Source: Bacteroidales bacterium (GTDB lineage Bacteria > Bacteroidota > Bacteroidia > Bacteroidales > UBA7960). From it: a stretch of DNA of 45,447 nucleotides. Where the stretch lies: the NCBI GenBank assembly GCA_003557385.1, contig PWON01000028.1, forward strand, positions 1 to 45,447. The letters run 5' to 3'. Below the pieces are notes generated by a model that saw only the letters and a list, made by a program, of their open reading frames with translations, was not told the DNA's origin and made no database searches. Below, piece by piece: positions 27,146 to 34,881 of the stretch; positions within the stretch are counted from its first letter, which is position 1; each line of letters starts with the position of its first letter. A program made the position numbers and the translations under genes.

Positions 27146-27178
27146 TTTGGAAACATAGAAAAAAAGGTTTTACATTTG
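27146..27178 (+). promoter_or_regulatory. Promoter of the ABC-GntR-GIN operon
   Basis: TTTG (27146-27149), 21 bp, then TACATTTG (27171-27178): both elements of the Bacteroidota consensus with correct spacing. The start of transcription falls inside the palindrome at 27179-27204. Confidence 0.8.
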
Positions 27179-27204
27179 TAGTGTATTAGTTATGTAGAAC
27201 ACTA
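27179..27204. promoter_or_regulatory. Putative GntR/YtrA operator
   Basis: A 26-bp imperfect palindrome, TAGTGT-N2-TA-N6-TA-N2-ACACTA, starting at the base after the -7 box. GTGT/ACAC half-sites of this span are typical of YtrA-subfamily GntR regulators, and such a gene is third in this operon (28832-29206). Binding by that protein is inference. Confidence 0.65.
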
Positions 27205-27218
27205 AAACATTAATTAAG

Positions 27219-28055
27219 ATGGTTCAAATTGAAAACCTTAGTTTTGGTTACACAAGAAAACAGACCTTGTTTGACCAATTGGTGCTTGAGCTTAAGCCAG
27301 GCTATATATATGGCCTGCTGGGCAAAAACGGCGCCGGAAAAACAACCCTGCTCAAAGTGATTGCAGGCCTTGTATTTCCAAGGGAAGGACGTTCGGTGGT
27401 TTCCGGGTATGAATCGAGGCAACGTGTACCGGCCTGCCTGGAAGACATTTGTTTGATTCCCGAAGAATACCATATGCCCTCCATTCGCATTGATCGCTAC
27501 GTTTCGCTGAATGCACCATTTTACAAGCGATTTGATCATGATAAGCTTGCATGGCTTATGAAAGAGTTTCAGTTGCAATCAGCCCAGAAACTCAATCAGC
27601 TCTCTTTTGGCCAGAAAAAGAAATTTTTGCTGGCATTTGGCTTGTCGACTTCTGCACGTTTGTTGCTGATGGACGAACCTACCAACGGACTGGACATACC
27701 TTCGAAAAGCCAGTTCCGGCGGGTTATTGCCGCCTCATTAACCGATGAACAAAGTGTGGTGATCTCCACCCACCAGGTGCGGGATCTGGAAACACTCATC
27801 GATCCGGTCATTATCATTGACGAAGGGAAGATCATCTTCCAGCAGGGTCTGGAGCAGATCTCCAGTGCACTGGCCTTCGAAACCATTCCGGAGATCAAGG
27901 AGAACTTTCAGCCGATCTATTATGAAGAAGGGCTTGGCGGTTATACAGCCATATTGCCCAATATCAAGGGCAAGGATACGAAAATGGACCTTGAACTGCT
28001 GTTCAATGGAGTGATCGCAAATACCAGGGGAATTAATCACGCTTTTAAATCATAG
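27219..28055 (+). CDS. ABC transporter ATP-binding protein
   Basis: A 278-aa ATPase of the exporter type. Walker A GKNGAGKT (residues 35-42), signature LSFGQKKKF (Gly in the third position replaced relative to LSGGQ), Walker B LLLMDEPTNGLD and a switch His in VVISTHQ are present. The C-terminal 60 residues are an extra domain. It is the first gene of an operon with a permease, a GntR regulator and a GIN-domain protein. YtrB-like ATPases in such operons serve exporters or membrane-stress systems; the substrate is unknown. Confidence 0.95.
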   Translation: MVQIENLSFGYTRKQTLFDQLVLELKPGYIYGLLGKNGAGKTTLLKVIAGLVFPREGRSVVSGYESRQRVPACLEDICLIPEEYHMPSIRIDRYVSLNAPFYKRFDHDKLAWLMKEFQLQSAQKLNQLSFGQKKKFLLAFGLSTSARLLLMDEPTNGLDIPSKSQFRRVIAASLTDEQSVVISTHQVRDLETLIDPVIIIDEGKIIFQQGLEQISSALAFETIPEIKENFQPIYYEEGLGGYTAILPNIKGKDTKMDLELLFNGVIANTRGINHAFKS

Positions 28056-28061
28056 GTTAAA

Positions 28062-28829
28062 ATGGAAACAAATAACATATTTAATATAAGACGTTTATAT
28101 TTGCTTATAAGGCGACAGTTGTTGTCCAATGCAACGGCCTTGCTGATTGCATTTGGAGCGGTAGCGGGGTCCCTCTTGGTGATATCTCTGTTTGTGGCCT
28201 ATTTTCAGCCGGCCAACCTGGCCGGCCTGACCGGCTTGTATTTTACCGTCATGTTTATTGGCGGGTATATTTTTACCAGCAACATCTTTGCCGAATTGCA
28301 CCAGTCACAGCGCAGTTACCAATATTTAACCCTGCCGGTATCTATCACCGAAAGGGTTTTAAGCGCCTGGATACTTACGGCCGTTGTATTTCCTTTGATA
28401 GCCATTCTGAGCATGGCCCTGATTGTGTTCATTGCAAACCTGGTAATGAATTTTACCTTTGATATGGAACCCTTCCAGAGCGTTTTTTCACCGCTCAGTT
28501 GGGCTGCCATTAAAGTATATGTTGTTACCCAGTCGGTTTTTCTGCTGGGGGCGGCTTATTTCAGGAAAAATAATTTTTTAAAGACGGTACTTTCCCTGTT
28601 TGTTATTTCCATGGTCATACAGGCCATCCTGGCCTTATCGGCCTGGGCTATTTTCTCCCCGTTGTCAGAAACCGGTGGAATACAGATAGGACCACAGCAC
28701 ATGTCAGAACAAATGGAAAGACTGTTCTTGAATTATATACCCTCTGTGGCACGGATTATTTTCTGGTATCTGTTTGCCCCGTTTTTCCTCGTCGTTACCT
28801 GGTTTAGCTTAAAAGAAAGGCAGGTGTAA
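28062..28829 (+). CDS. ABC transporter permease
   Basis: A 255-aa membrane protein with six hydrophobic helices (for example ALLIAFGAVAGSLLVISLF and WILTAVVFPLIAILSMALIV). No solute-binding protein is encoded nearby, so an exporter is likely. It starts 6 bp after the ATPase gene and ends 2 bp before the GntR gene, so translation of the three genes is probably coupled. Confidence 0.92.
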   Translation: METNNIFNIRRLYLLIRRQLLSNATALLIAFGAVAGSLLVISLFVAYFQPANLAGLTGLYFTVMFIGGYIFTSNIFAELHQSQRSYQYLTLPVSITERVLSAWILTAVVFPLIAILSMALIVFIANLVMNFTFDMEPFQSVFSPLSWAAIKVYVVTQSVFLLGAAYFRKNNFLKTVLSLFVISMVIQAILALSAWAIFSPLSETGGIQIGPQHMSEQMERLFLNYIPSVARIIFWYLFAPFFLVVTWFSLKERQV

Positions 28830-28831
28830 TT

Positions 28832-29206
28832 ATGGAATTCAATGATAGCCAAGCGATATATCTTCAAATAGCAGATCATTTCTGCGATCGCATCCTGAAA
28901 AAACAATGGAAAGAAGGGGAGAAGATCCCCTCCATCAGGGATACTGCCGTGATGATGGAAGTGAATCCCAATACGGTTGTCCGCACCTTTAATTTTTTGC
29001 AGGACCGTGACATAATATTCAACAAAAGGGGAATCGGTTATTTTGTAGCCGAAGACGGGTTTAAAAAAACCCTGGTTTTTAAAAAGGAGAGTTTTGTCAA
29101 TGAAGACTTGCCGAAGGTATTTCATACGATGGATGTATTGAAGTTGCGAACTGCAGACCTGGAGCGTTATTATTCGATGTACAAAGAGCAAAACGTTAAT
29201 GATTGA
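28832..29206 (+). CDS. GntR-family regulator, YtrA subfamily
   Basis: A 124-aa short GntR protein. The winged helix-turn-helix (about residues 10-75) has IYLQIADHFCDRIL, EGEKIPSIRDTAVMMEVNPN and TVVRTFNFLQDRDII. The effector part is only about 45 residues, the mark of the YtrA subfamily. Such regulators repress the ABC operon in which they lie. The palindrome at 27179-27204 is the likely operator, so control is probably autogenous. Confidence 0.95.
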   Translation: MEFNDSQAIYLQIADHFCDRILKKQWKEGEKIPSIRDTAVMMEVNPNTVVRTFNFLQDRDIIFNKRGIGYFVAEDGFKKTLVFKKESFVNEDLPKVFHTMDVLKLRTADLERYYSMYKEQNVND

Positions 29207-29223
29207 TTTAAACCATAAGTGAA

Positions 29224-29970
29224 ATGAAAACAGCAAATAAAATATTGATTACAGCTTTTGTTGCCATGATTGTCATCATGATTGCCTTCATGTTTTACCT
29301 GCGTGCCAACCTTGACTTCGAAGTGCTTGAAGGGAGCGGAAATGTCATACGAAAAGATGTAGAAGTATCTGATATACAGTTAATTAACCTTCGGGGAAGA
29401 ATGAGTGTGGAACTGATTCAGGATACGCTTTGCCGCCTGTATATTGACGCAGACGACAACCTGATGGAACTGGTTGCCGTTTCCTTGCAGGACGGTGAAT
29501 TGGATGTTTCCTTGGAAAAAGCCGTTGACAAGCGGGCCACGGTGAATGTATTCATCCATGTGCAGGAACTGGAGGCATTGAATGTTTCGGCCGGTTCAAC
29601 AGTACATGCCGGTGAAGCGCTCAAAGGCGCATATTTTGATCATCATTTGCAGGCCGGTGCAAAAAGCACATTACATTTGCAGTATGATGAGGTGAACCTG
29701 AAACTGCAGGCAGGAGCCCTGAGCACTTTGTCGGGCATGGCGCAATCCCTGAAGGCATATAGTGCGGCAGGTGCCGTCATTGAAGCAGGTAAACTGAAGG
29801 TAACGGATTGTGTGATAGAGTCCAGGGCGGGAGCTGTCAACAACTTATACGTAACCGGTACGTTGTCAGGATCTGTAGGAAGGGGGGCCGTACTGCATTA
29901 CCGCGGGGATCCCGAGTTGAAAAACTTCAGGCAGGAACGTGGTTCATCTATCGAAGTAAAGATTAACTGA
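29224..29970 (+). CDS. GIN-domain (DUF2807) membrane-anchored protein
   Basis: A 248-aa protein with an N-terminal membrane helix (ILITAFVAMIVIMIAFMFYL) and an exported repetitive beta-rich part. Repeats such as LNVSAGSTVHAGEAL, LKLQAGALSTLSGM and YSAAGAVIEAGKL are those of the GIN/DUF2807 beta-helix domain, also called putative autotransporter adhesin head. It is encoded 17 bp after the GntR gene. Ligand unknown; a cell-surface or periplasmic sensor linked to the exporter is possible. Confidence 0.9.
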   Translation: MKTANKILITAFVAMIVIMIAFMFYLRANLDFEVLEGSGNVIRKDVEVSDIQLINLRGRMSVELIQDTLCRLYIDADDNLMELVAVSLQDGELDVSLEKAVDKRATVNVFIHVQELEALNVSAGSTVHAGEALKGAYFDHHLQAGAKSTLHLQYDEVNLKLQAGALSTLSGMAQSLKAYSAAGAVIEAGKLKVTDCVIESRAGAVNNLYVTGTLSGSVGRGAVLHYRGDPELKNFRQERGSSIEVKIN

Positions 29971-29977
29971 CAGGCAA

Positions 29978-30697
29978 TTGTTAAAAAGGATCATTAAAAA
30001 AGCGTGCGTGCAGGCCGGAATAGACCTCACCAGGAATATGGCCTATGACAGGTATACTGCAAACATCATGCGGGGCCTTCTCAGGCATGACTCCAACTGT
30101 ATAGACGTAGGCAGTCACAACGGCGAGATCCTCGGGAGGATCCTCCGTTTGGCTCCCGGAGGACGCCATTACGCCTTTGAACCGATACCAGAATATTATC
30201 AGGCCCTTGTAAGGATGTATGGCGACCGGGCAACCGTGTTGCCATATGCCTTGTCTGACAAAGACGGAGAAACAAATTTTCATTATGTACGCAATGACCC
30301 GGCCTACAGTGGCCTGAGAAAGCGCAGTTATGCAACATCCACACCAGATATTTGCGAAATCAGGGTACAGACGCGTGCATTGGACAATGTGATTCCACCA
30401 GGCACTTGTATACATTTTATGAAAATTGATGTGGAAGGGGCGGAATATGATGTAATGAAAGGGGCCAGGGCGCTCATAAAAGAATGCCGTCCGGTCATTG
30501 TGTTTGAATTTGGCCTGGGGGCAAGCGAATATTATCATACAAACCCTGAAGATGTTTACAAACTTCTCAGGGAGGAATGCGGGTTGCGCATATCCTTGTT
30601 AAAAGATTATCCTGGAAAAAATAATGCACTTTCTTTTGAAGCATTTGCAAAACATTATCAGGATAAAACCGAATATTATTTTATTGCCCATCCTTAA
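29978..30697 (+). CDS. FkbM-family methyltransferase
   Basis: A 239-aa SAM-dependent methyltransferase. CIDVGSHNGEIL (about residue 41) is the SAM-binding loop and KIDVEGAEYDVMKGA the FkbM signature. The start is a TTG at 29978, because the N-terminus MLKRIIKKACVQAG agrees with the family and the next ATG (30041) would lose it. It lies 7 bp after the GIN gene and probably ends the operon. FkbM enzymes often methylate hydroxyl groups of sugars or polyketides; a glycan target is possible. Confidence 0.9.
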   Translation: MLKRIIKKACVQAGIDLTRNMAYDRYTANIMRGLLRHDSNCIDVGSHNGEILGRILRLAPGGRHYAFEPIPEYYQALVRMYGDRATVLPYALSDKDGETNFHYVRNDPAYSGLRKRSYATSTPDICEIRVQTRALDNVIPPGTCIHFMKIDVEGAEYDVMKGARALIKECRPVIVFEFGLGASEYYHTNPEDVYKLLREECGLRISLLKDYPGKNNALSFEAFAKHYQDKTEYYFIAHP

Positions 30698-30822
30698 GCG
30701 GTTTTCCCGGCCATATTTACTCAGCAAGAAAATCCTGCTTATTATAGCTTATGTGAGGGTCATTGCCCAACCACATAAATGTTATATAATTAATATTATG
30801 TTAACTTATGTTTTTCAAAACA

Positions 30823-30853
30823 AACAGGGAAGCATGAAGTATGCTCCCCTGTT
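30823..30853 (-). terminator. Terminator hairpin after the TPR-protein gene
   Basis: A 13-bp stem with one mismatch (AACAGGG A AGCAT / ATGCT C CCCTGTT) and a 5-nt loop, between the convergent FkbM and TPR genes. On the minus strand a T-rich stretch (TTTGTTTTG) follows, so it mainly ends minus-strand transcription; it may also act for the plus strand. Confidence 0.75.
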
Positions 30854-30875
30854 CCTTTATGATCATGTTTGAATC

Positions 30876-32099
30876 CTATTCTTCTGTACCGAAATATTTC
30901 AGGTACAACTCCTCTATTTCCCGGAGCTTGTCAGGCTGATTGGTCCTGGCGTACAATTCTACCAAAGAAATAACAACGGTCCGGTAACTCGGGTCGTCTT
31001 CATCAATCATGTTCAGGGATTCTTCCAGGTAAGGCTGCGCCTGGAGCCAGATCTCCCGGAATTCTTTTTCGTCTTGCTCATACCGGGCAAAATCCTGTGT
31101 GGCCCGCAGGCGTTCCTCTGCTTCCTCAAACAACATCAGCCCCTTGTTAAAGTAAAGTGCCCCCAGGTTGTACATGGCATCAAAATAATCCGGATTAAGC
31201 TCCAGGGCTTTTTCGTACGCTTTAACGGCTTCAACAAAGGCAAATTCCCTTTCTTCTGCAGTATACATGGTGTCCTGAGCCATTTTATCGTAGTTGGCGC
31301 CAAAGGCAAAATACAAGCTGGGGTTGTCCGGATCTCTCTGAATGGCCAGGTCAAGTATTTTTTCGGCATTTTCAACATCACCGGTAAAAATATGAATATT
31401 GGCTTCGGTAAAGATCAGGTCAAGATCATCAGGATACCGTTCACGCCCCTCCTGGATGTATTCTGTGCCTGCCAAAGTATCGCCGGTGAATAAAGATATA
31501 TTAGACAGCGAGGAATAAATAAAAGGCTGGTCATACTCCATCTCTTTCAAATCAAGATAAAGTGTACGGGCCTTGTCAAAGTCCCTGCCCAGTTCAGCAG
31601 CCAGGGCTGCATTATACAATGTGGTGGTGTCTATCGCATCAAAGGTTTTGCCAATTTCGTATGCCCGTAAAAAATAATCACTGGCCTGGCCCCAGCGTTC
31701 CCTGTTGTATGCATCCACCCCTTCGTTGAAGATCAGCTCAGATAAAAATAACATATTTTGCTGAATTTCAATAAAATAGCTATCTTCAGTATCCAGCTCT
31801 ATGGCTTTTTTCATGGCGGCATCAGCCTTGTCGACCGGCCTTTCGGCCAGTGCACGGTATTCTGGTTCTTCACTCATGGCAATGTTGATATACAAACGTG
31901 CCTGCAAAAGCCAGATTTCAGGATCTTCCAGTACTTCTTCATACTCCATGGCCGCTTCGATATGCTCTTTGGCATCGGCCAGGTTCCCGCGGTTCAGATT
32001 GCGGTCGGCACGTCTGATATCCCTGCCCTGACCGAATACCACGGTTGTGGAGATAAAAACGATTATCAATACAAAAAGAATGCGTTTCATTGGTTTCAT
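30876..32099 (-). CDS. Secreted TPR-repeat protein
   Basis: A 407-aa exported protein with signal peptide (KRILFVLIIVFISTTVVFGQ) and TPR repeats throughout (NRERWGQASDYFLRAYEIG; PSLYFAFGANYDKMAQDTMY; AYEKALELNPDYFDAMYNLG). No enzyme domain is visible. The start may be at 32099 or at the fourth codon (MKRILF). It is encoded after gyrA on the same strand with 55 bp between, and a -7 element lies at 32129-32136, so it may have its own promoter. Function unknown; periplasmic scaffold likely. Confidence 0.88.
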   Translation of the reverse strand: MKPMKRILFVLIIVFISTTVVFGQGRDIRRADRNLNRGNLADAKEHIEAAMEYEEVLEDPEIWLLQARLYINIAMSEEPEYRALAERPVDKADAAMKKAIELDTEDSYFIEIQQNMLFLSELIFNEGVDAYNRERWGQASDYFLRAYEIGKTFDAIDTTTLYNAALAAELGRDFDKARTLYLDLKEMEYDQPFIYSSLSNISLFTGDTLAGTEYIQEGRERYPDDLDLIFTEANIHIFTGDVENAEKILDLAIQRDPDNPSLYFAFGANYDKMAQDTMYTAEEREFAFVEAVKAYEKALELNPDYFDAMYNLGALYFNKGLMLFEEAEERLRATQDFARYEQDEKEFREIWLQAQPYLEESLNMIDEDDPSYRTVVISLVELYARTNQPDKLREIEELYLKYFGTEE

Positions 32100-32128
32100 T
32101 TTTTGTTTTTACTAACAATTTTGTACGG

Positions 32129-32136
32129 CAAAATTA
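32129..32136 (-). promoter_or_regulatory. -7 promoter element of the TPR gene
   Basis: On the minus strand TAATTTTG, a match to TAnnTTTG, 30 bp before the ATG. No clear -33 element at the right distance. Confidence 0.4.
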
Positions 32137-32154
32137 GAAAATATTTGATAAAAC

Positions 32155-34674
32155 TTAATTAATGTCTTCAATTTGTACTTCGTCGTCACCATTATGGTCA
32201 ACTTTATGATCATCTTCATCATTTTGACCGTTCAGGGCCTTTTCCTGGATTTTTGTAACGGCTGCAATCTTGTCATCATTTTTCAGTGTAATGAGCCTGA
32301 CGCCCTGCGTTGCACGGCCCATTTCGCGCAAACCCGAAACAACGAGCCTGATGGTGATGCCCGATTTGTTGATGATCATCAGGTGATCCTTGTCCTGGAC
32401 ATTGACCATGGCAATCAGGGGGCCTGTTTTATCGGTAATATTTAGTGTCTTAACACCCTTCCCCCCTCTGTTGGTAATCCGGTATTTATCCAGAATGGAG
32501 CGTTTCCCGAATCCTTTGTCACTAACCACCAGGATGCTGCTCATGGAATCTTCCACACATACCATGCCAATTACTTCATCCTTTGGCCCGGCGAGGGTAA
32601 TGCCCTTAACCCCGGATGCGTTCCTGCCCATGGCCCTGACGGTATTTTCCTTGAACCGGATGGCCTTGCCGCTTTTTAATCCGATCAGGATCTCGTTTTC
32701 GCCATTGGTCAGGGAGGCTTCCAAAAGCTCATCCCCTTCCCGGATATTGATGGCAATGATCCCGTTGGCCCTTGGCCTGCTGTATGAAGACAGGTTGGTC
32801 TTTTTGATGATGCCCTTTTTGGTGCACAGGATGATGAAGTTGTTGTTGGTGTATTCCTGGTCTTTCAGGTCTTTTACATTCACAAAGGCCTTGATCTTGT
32901 CATCCGAGGGTATGTTTATAAGGTTCTGTATGGCACGTCCCTTGGTGGTTTTTGCCCCTTCGGGTATCTCGAAAACACGCATCCAGAAACACTTGCCCTG
33001 TTCGGTAAAAAACAAGAGGTAATTGTGATTGGAAGCCACAAAAAGGTGTTCAACAAAATCGCCGTCACGGGTTATCGAACCTTTGCTGCCGCGGCCTCCC
33101 CTGCCCTGCGTGCGAAATTCAGCCAGCAGGGTCCGCTTGATATATCCCAGGTGCGAGATGGTAATCACCACATCTTCGTCCGGTATGGTATCCTCGATGC
33201 GAAAATCGTTGGCGGTATATTCGATCTCAGTACGGGTTTTGTCGCCAAATTTTTCCTTGACCTCCAGCAGTTCGTCTTTGATGATATTCATTCTGAGGCT
33301 TAAGTCAGCCAGTACAGACTTGTAGTATTCAATCTTCTGAAGCAGTTCATTGTATTCCTGCTGGATTTTATCCCTCTCCAGCCCCGTCAGGCGTTGCAGG
33401 CGCATATCCAGAATGGCCCGGGCCTGTGTTTCGGTGAGGGAAAATTGCTCCATCAGTCCGGCTTTTGCTTCGTCAGGTGTTTGTGAGGCACGGATCAGGG
33501 CAATCACCTCGTCAATATGATCCAACGCAATAAGCAACCCTTCCAGGATGTGTGCGCGCTTTTCGGCTTCACGCAACTCATATTCGGTCCGCCGGTTGAC
33601 TACATTGTGTCGATGATCTACAAAATACCTGATCAACTCTTTGAGGTTCAGCAACATGGGTCGTCCATTCACCAGGGCGATGTTGTTCACATTGAACGAA
33701 GACTGCAGTCCGGTATGTTGATACAACAGGTTCAATACCACATTGGGTACAGCATCTTTACGCAGTTCGTAAACGATGCGCAACCCTTTGCGGTCGGATT
33801 CATCCCTGATATCGGTGATGCCGTCAATTTTCTTTTCATTGACCAGGTCGGCGGTACGTCTGATCATTTCGGCCTTGTTCACCAGGTAAGGTATGGAGGT
33901 AACCACAATGGCTTCTTTCCCATTTTCCAGGGTGTCCATATTTGCCTCGCCCCGCATGAGAATGCGGCCACGGCCGGTATGGTAGGCGTCCTTAACCCCT
34001 TCGTATCCATAGATCAGTCCCCCGGTCGGGAAATCAGGAGCCTTTATATGTTCCATCAGCCCGTCGATGGTGATGTCGTTATCGTCAATGTATGCAATGA
34101 CCCCATCCACTACTTCGCCCAGGTTGTGCGGTGGCATGCTGGTAGCCATCCCGACGGCAATGCCCGACGATCCGTTCACCAAAAGGTTGGGGATTTTTGC
34201 AGGTAGTACTGTGGGTTCTTGTAGCGTATCGTCAAAATTCAGCTGAAAATCAACCGTTTCTTTGTCAATGTCTGCCAGGAGTTCCTCAGAAATTTTTTGC
34301 ATGCGCGCTTCGGTGTAACGCATGGCTGCGGGGCTGTCCCCGTCTATGCTGCCAAAGTTGCCCTGACCGTTCACCAGTGGGTACCTTAGAGACCAGTCCT
34401 GTGCCATGCGTACCATGGCATCGTAAACAGAACTGTCTCCGTGGGGATGATATTTACCCAGGACCTCTCCCACTATCCTGGCCGATTTTTTATAAGGCCT
34501 GTTGCTGAAAACACCCAGTTCATGCATCCCGAACAGCACCCGGCGATGTACCGGCTTCAATCCGTCGCGTACATCCGGTAAGGCCCTGGAAACGATGACC
34601 GACATGGCATAATCGATGTATGCCGTCTTCATCTGTTCCTCAATATCTACTTTTATGATTTTTGCTTCCGACAT
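32155..34674 (-). CDS. gyrA: DNA gyrase subunit A
   Basis: An 839-aa complete GyrA, which cleaves and rejoins DNA during negative supercoiling. The catalytic tyrosine is Tyr120 in AMRYTEARM. The quinolone-determining loop [12 protein letters not shown] has Ser81 and Asp85 at the positions of E. coli Ser83 and Asp87, the susceptible type. The C-terminal beta-pinwheel begins with the GyrA box [10 protein letters not shown] and contains six blade repeats. An acidic tail closes the protein. GyrA rather than ParC is indicated by the GyrA box. Confidence 0.97.
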   Translation of the reverse strand: MSEAKIIKVDIEEQMKTAYIDYAMSVIVSRALPDVRDGLKPVHRRVLFGMHELGVFSNRPYKKSARIVGEVLGKYHPHGDSSVYDAMVRMAQDWSLRYPLVNGQGNFGSIDGDSPAAMRYTEARMQKISEELLADIDKETVDFQLNFDDTLQEPTVLPAKIPNLLVNGSSGIAVGMATSMPPHNLGEVVDGVIAYIDDNDITIDGLMEHIKAPDFPTGGLIYGYEGVKDAYHTGRGRILMRGEANMDTLENGKEAIVVTSIPYLVNKAEMIRRTADLVNEKKIDGITDIRDESDRKGLRIVYELRKDAVPNVVLNLLYQHTGLQSSFNVNNIALVNGRPMLLNLKELIRYFVDHRHNVVNRRTEYELREAEKRAHILEGLLIALDHIDEVIALIRASQTPDEAKAGLMEQFSLTETQARAILDMRLQRLTGLERDKIQQEYNELLQKIEYYKSVLADLSLRMNIIKDELLEVKEKFGDKTRTEIEYTANDFRIEDTIPDEDVVITISHLGYIKRTLLAEFRTQGRGGRGSKGSITRDGDFVEHLFVASNHNYLLFFTEQGKCFWMRVFEIPEGAKTTKGRAIQNLINIPSDDKIKAFVNVKDLKDQEYTNNNFIILCTKKGIIKKTNLSSYSRPRANGIIAINIREGDELLEASLTNGENEILIGLKSGKAIRFKENTVRAMGRNASGVKGITLAGPKDEVIGMVCVEDSMSSILVVSDKGFGKRSILDKYRITNRGGKGVKTLNITDKTGPLIAMVNVQDKDHLMIINKSGITIRLVVSGLREMGRATQGVRLITLKNDDKIAAVTKIQEKALNGQNDEDDHKVDHNGDDEVQIEDIN

Positions 34675-34690
34675 TCCAAAAAACCGATAA

Positions 34691-34812
34691 ATTGTAACAA
34701 TAAAAATTAATAAAAAATAACATACGAAAATACGCTTTTTTTCCTTACGGAACGTTATATTTTCAAGGTATTTGGCAATAAATTTTCTAACAATTGCCGT
34801 TAATTATTGTTA
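34691..34812. promoter_or_regulatory. Repeated ATTGTTA-type half-sites between gyrA and clpC
   Basis: Within the 207-bp gap lie ATTGT-A-ACAAT (34691-34701) and an inverted pair TAACAAT (34788-34794) / ATTGTTA (34806-34812) with an 11-bp spacer. They are not CIRCE or CtsR sites. They could be operator sites or chance in AT-rich DNA. Confidence 0.3.
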
Positions 34813-34835
34813 ATAATATGGGGTTGGTTTTTTCA

Positions 34836-34866
34836 TTTTGATTATTATTGTAAACGATTTAATTTG
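34836..34866 (+). promoter_or_regulatory. Putative clpC promoter
   Basis: TTTTG (34836-34840), 18 bp, then TTAATTTG (34859-34866), which differs in one base from TAnnTTTG. The ATG is 16 bp downstream, so the leader would be very short. Confidence 0.4.
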
Positions 34867-34881
34867 TAAGTAGGATTTATT

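Noticed and set aside
34675-34881. CIRCE or CtsR heat-shock operator before clpC
   Set aside because: No TTAGCACTC-N9-GAGTGCTAA or CtsR heptanucleotide repeat can be found there.
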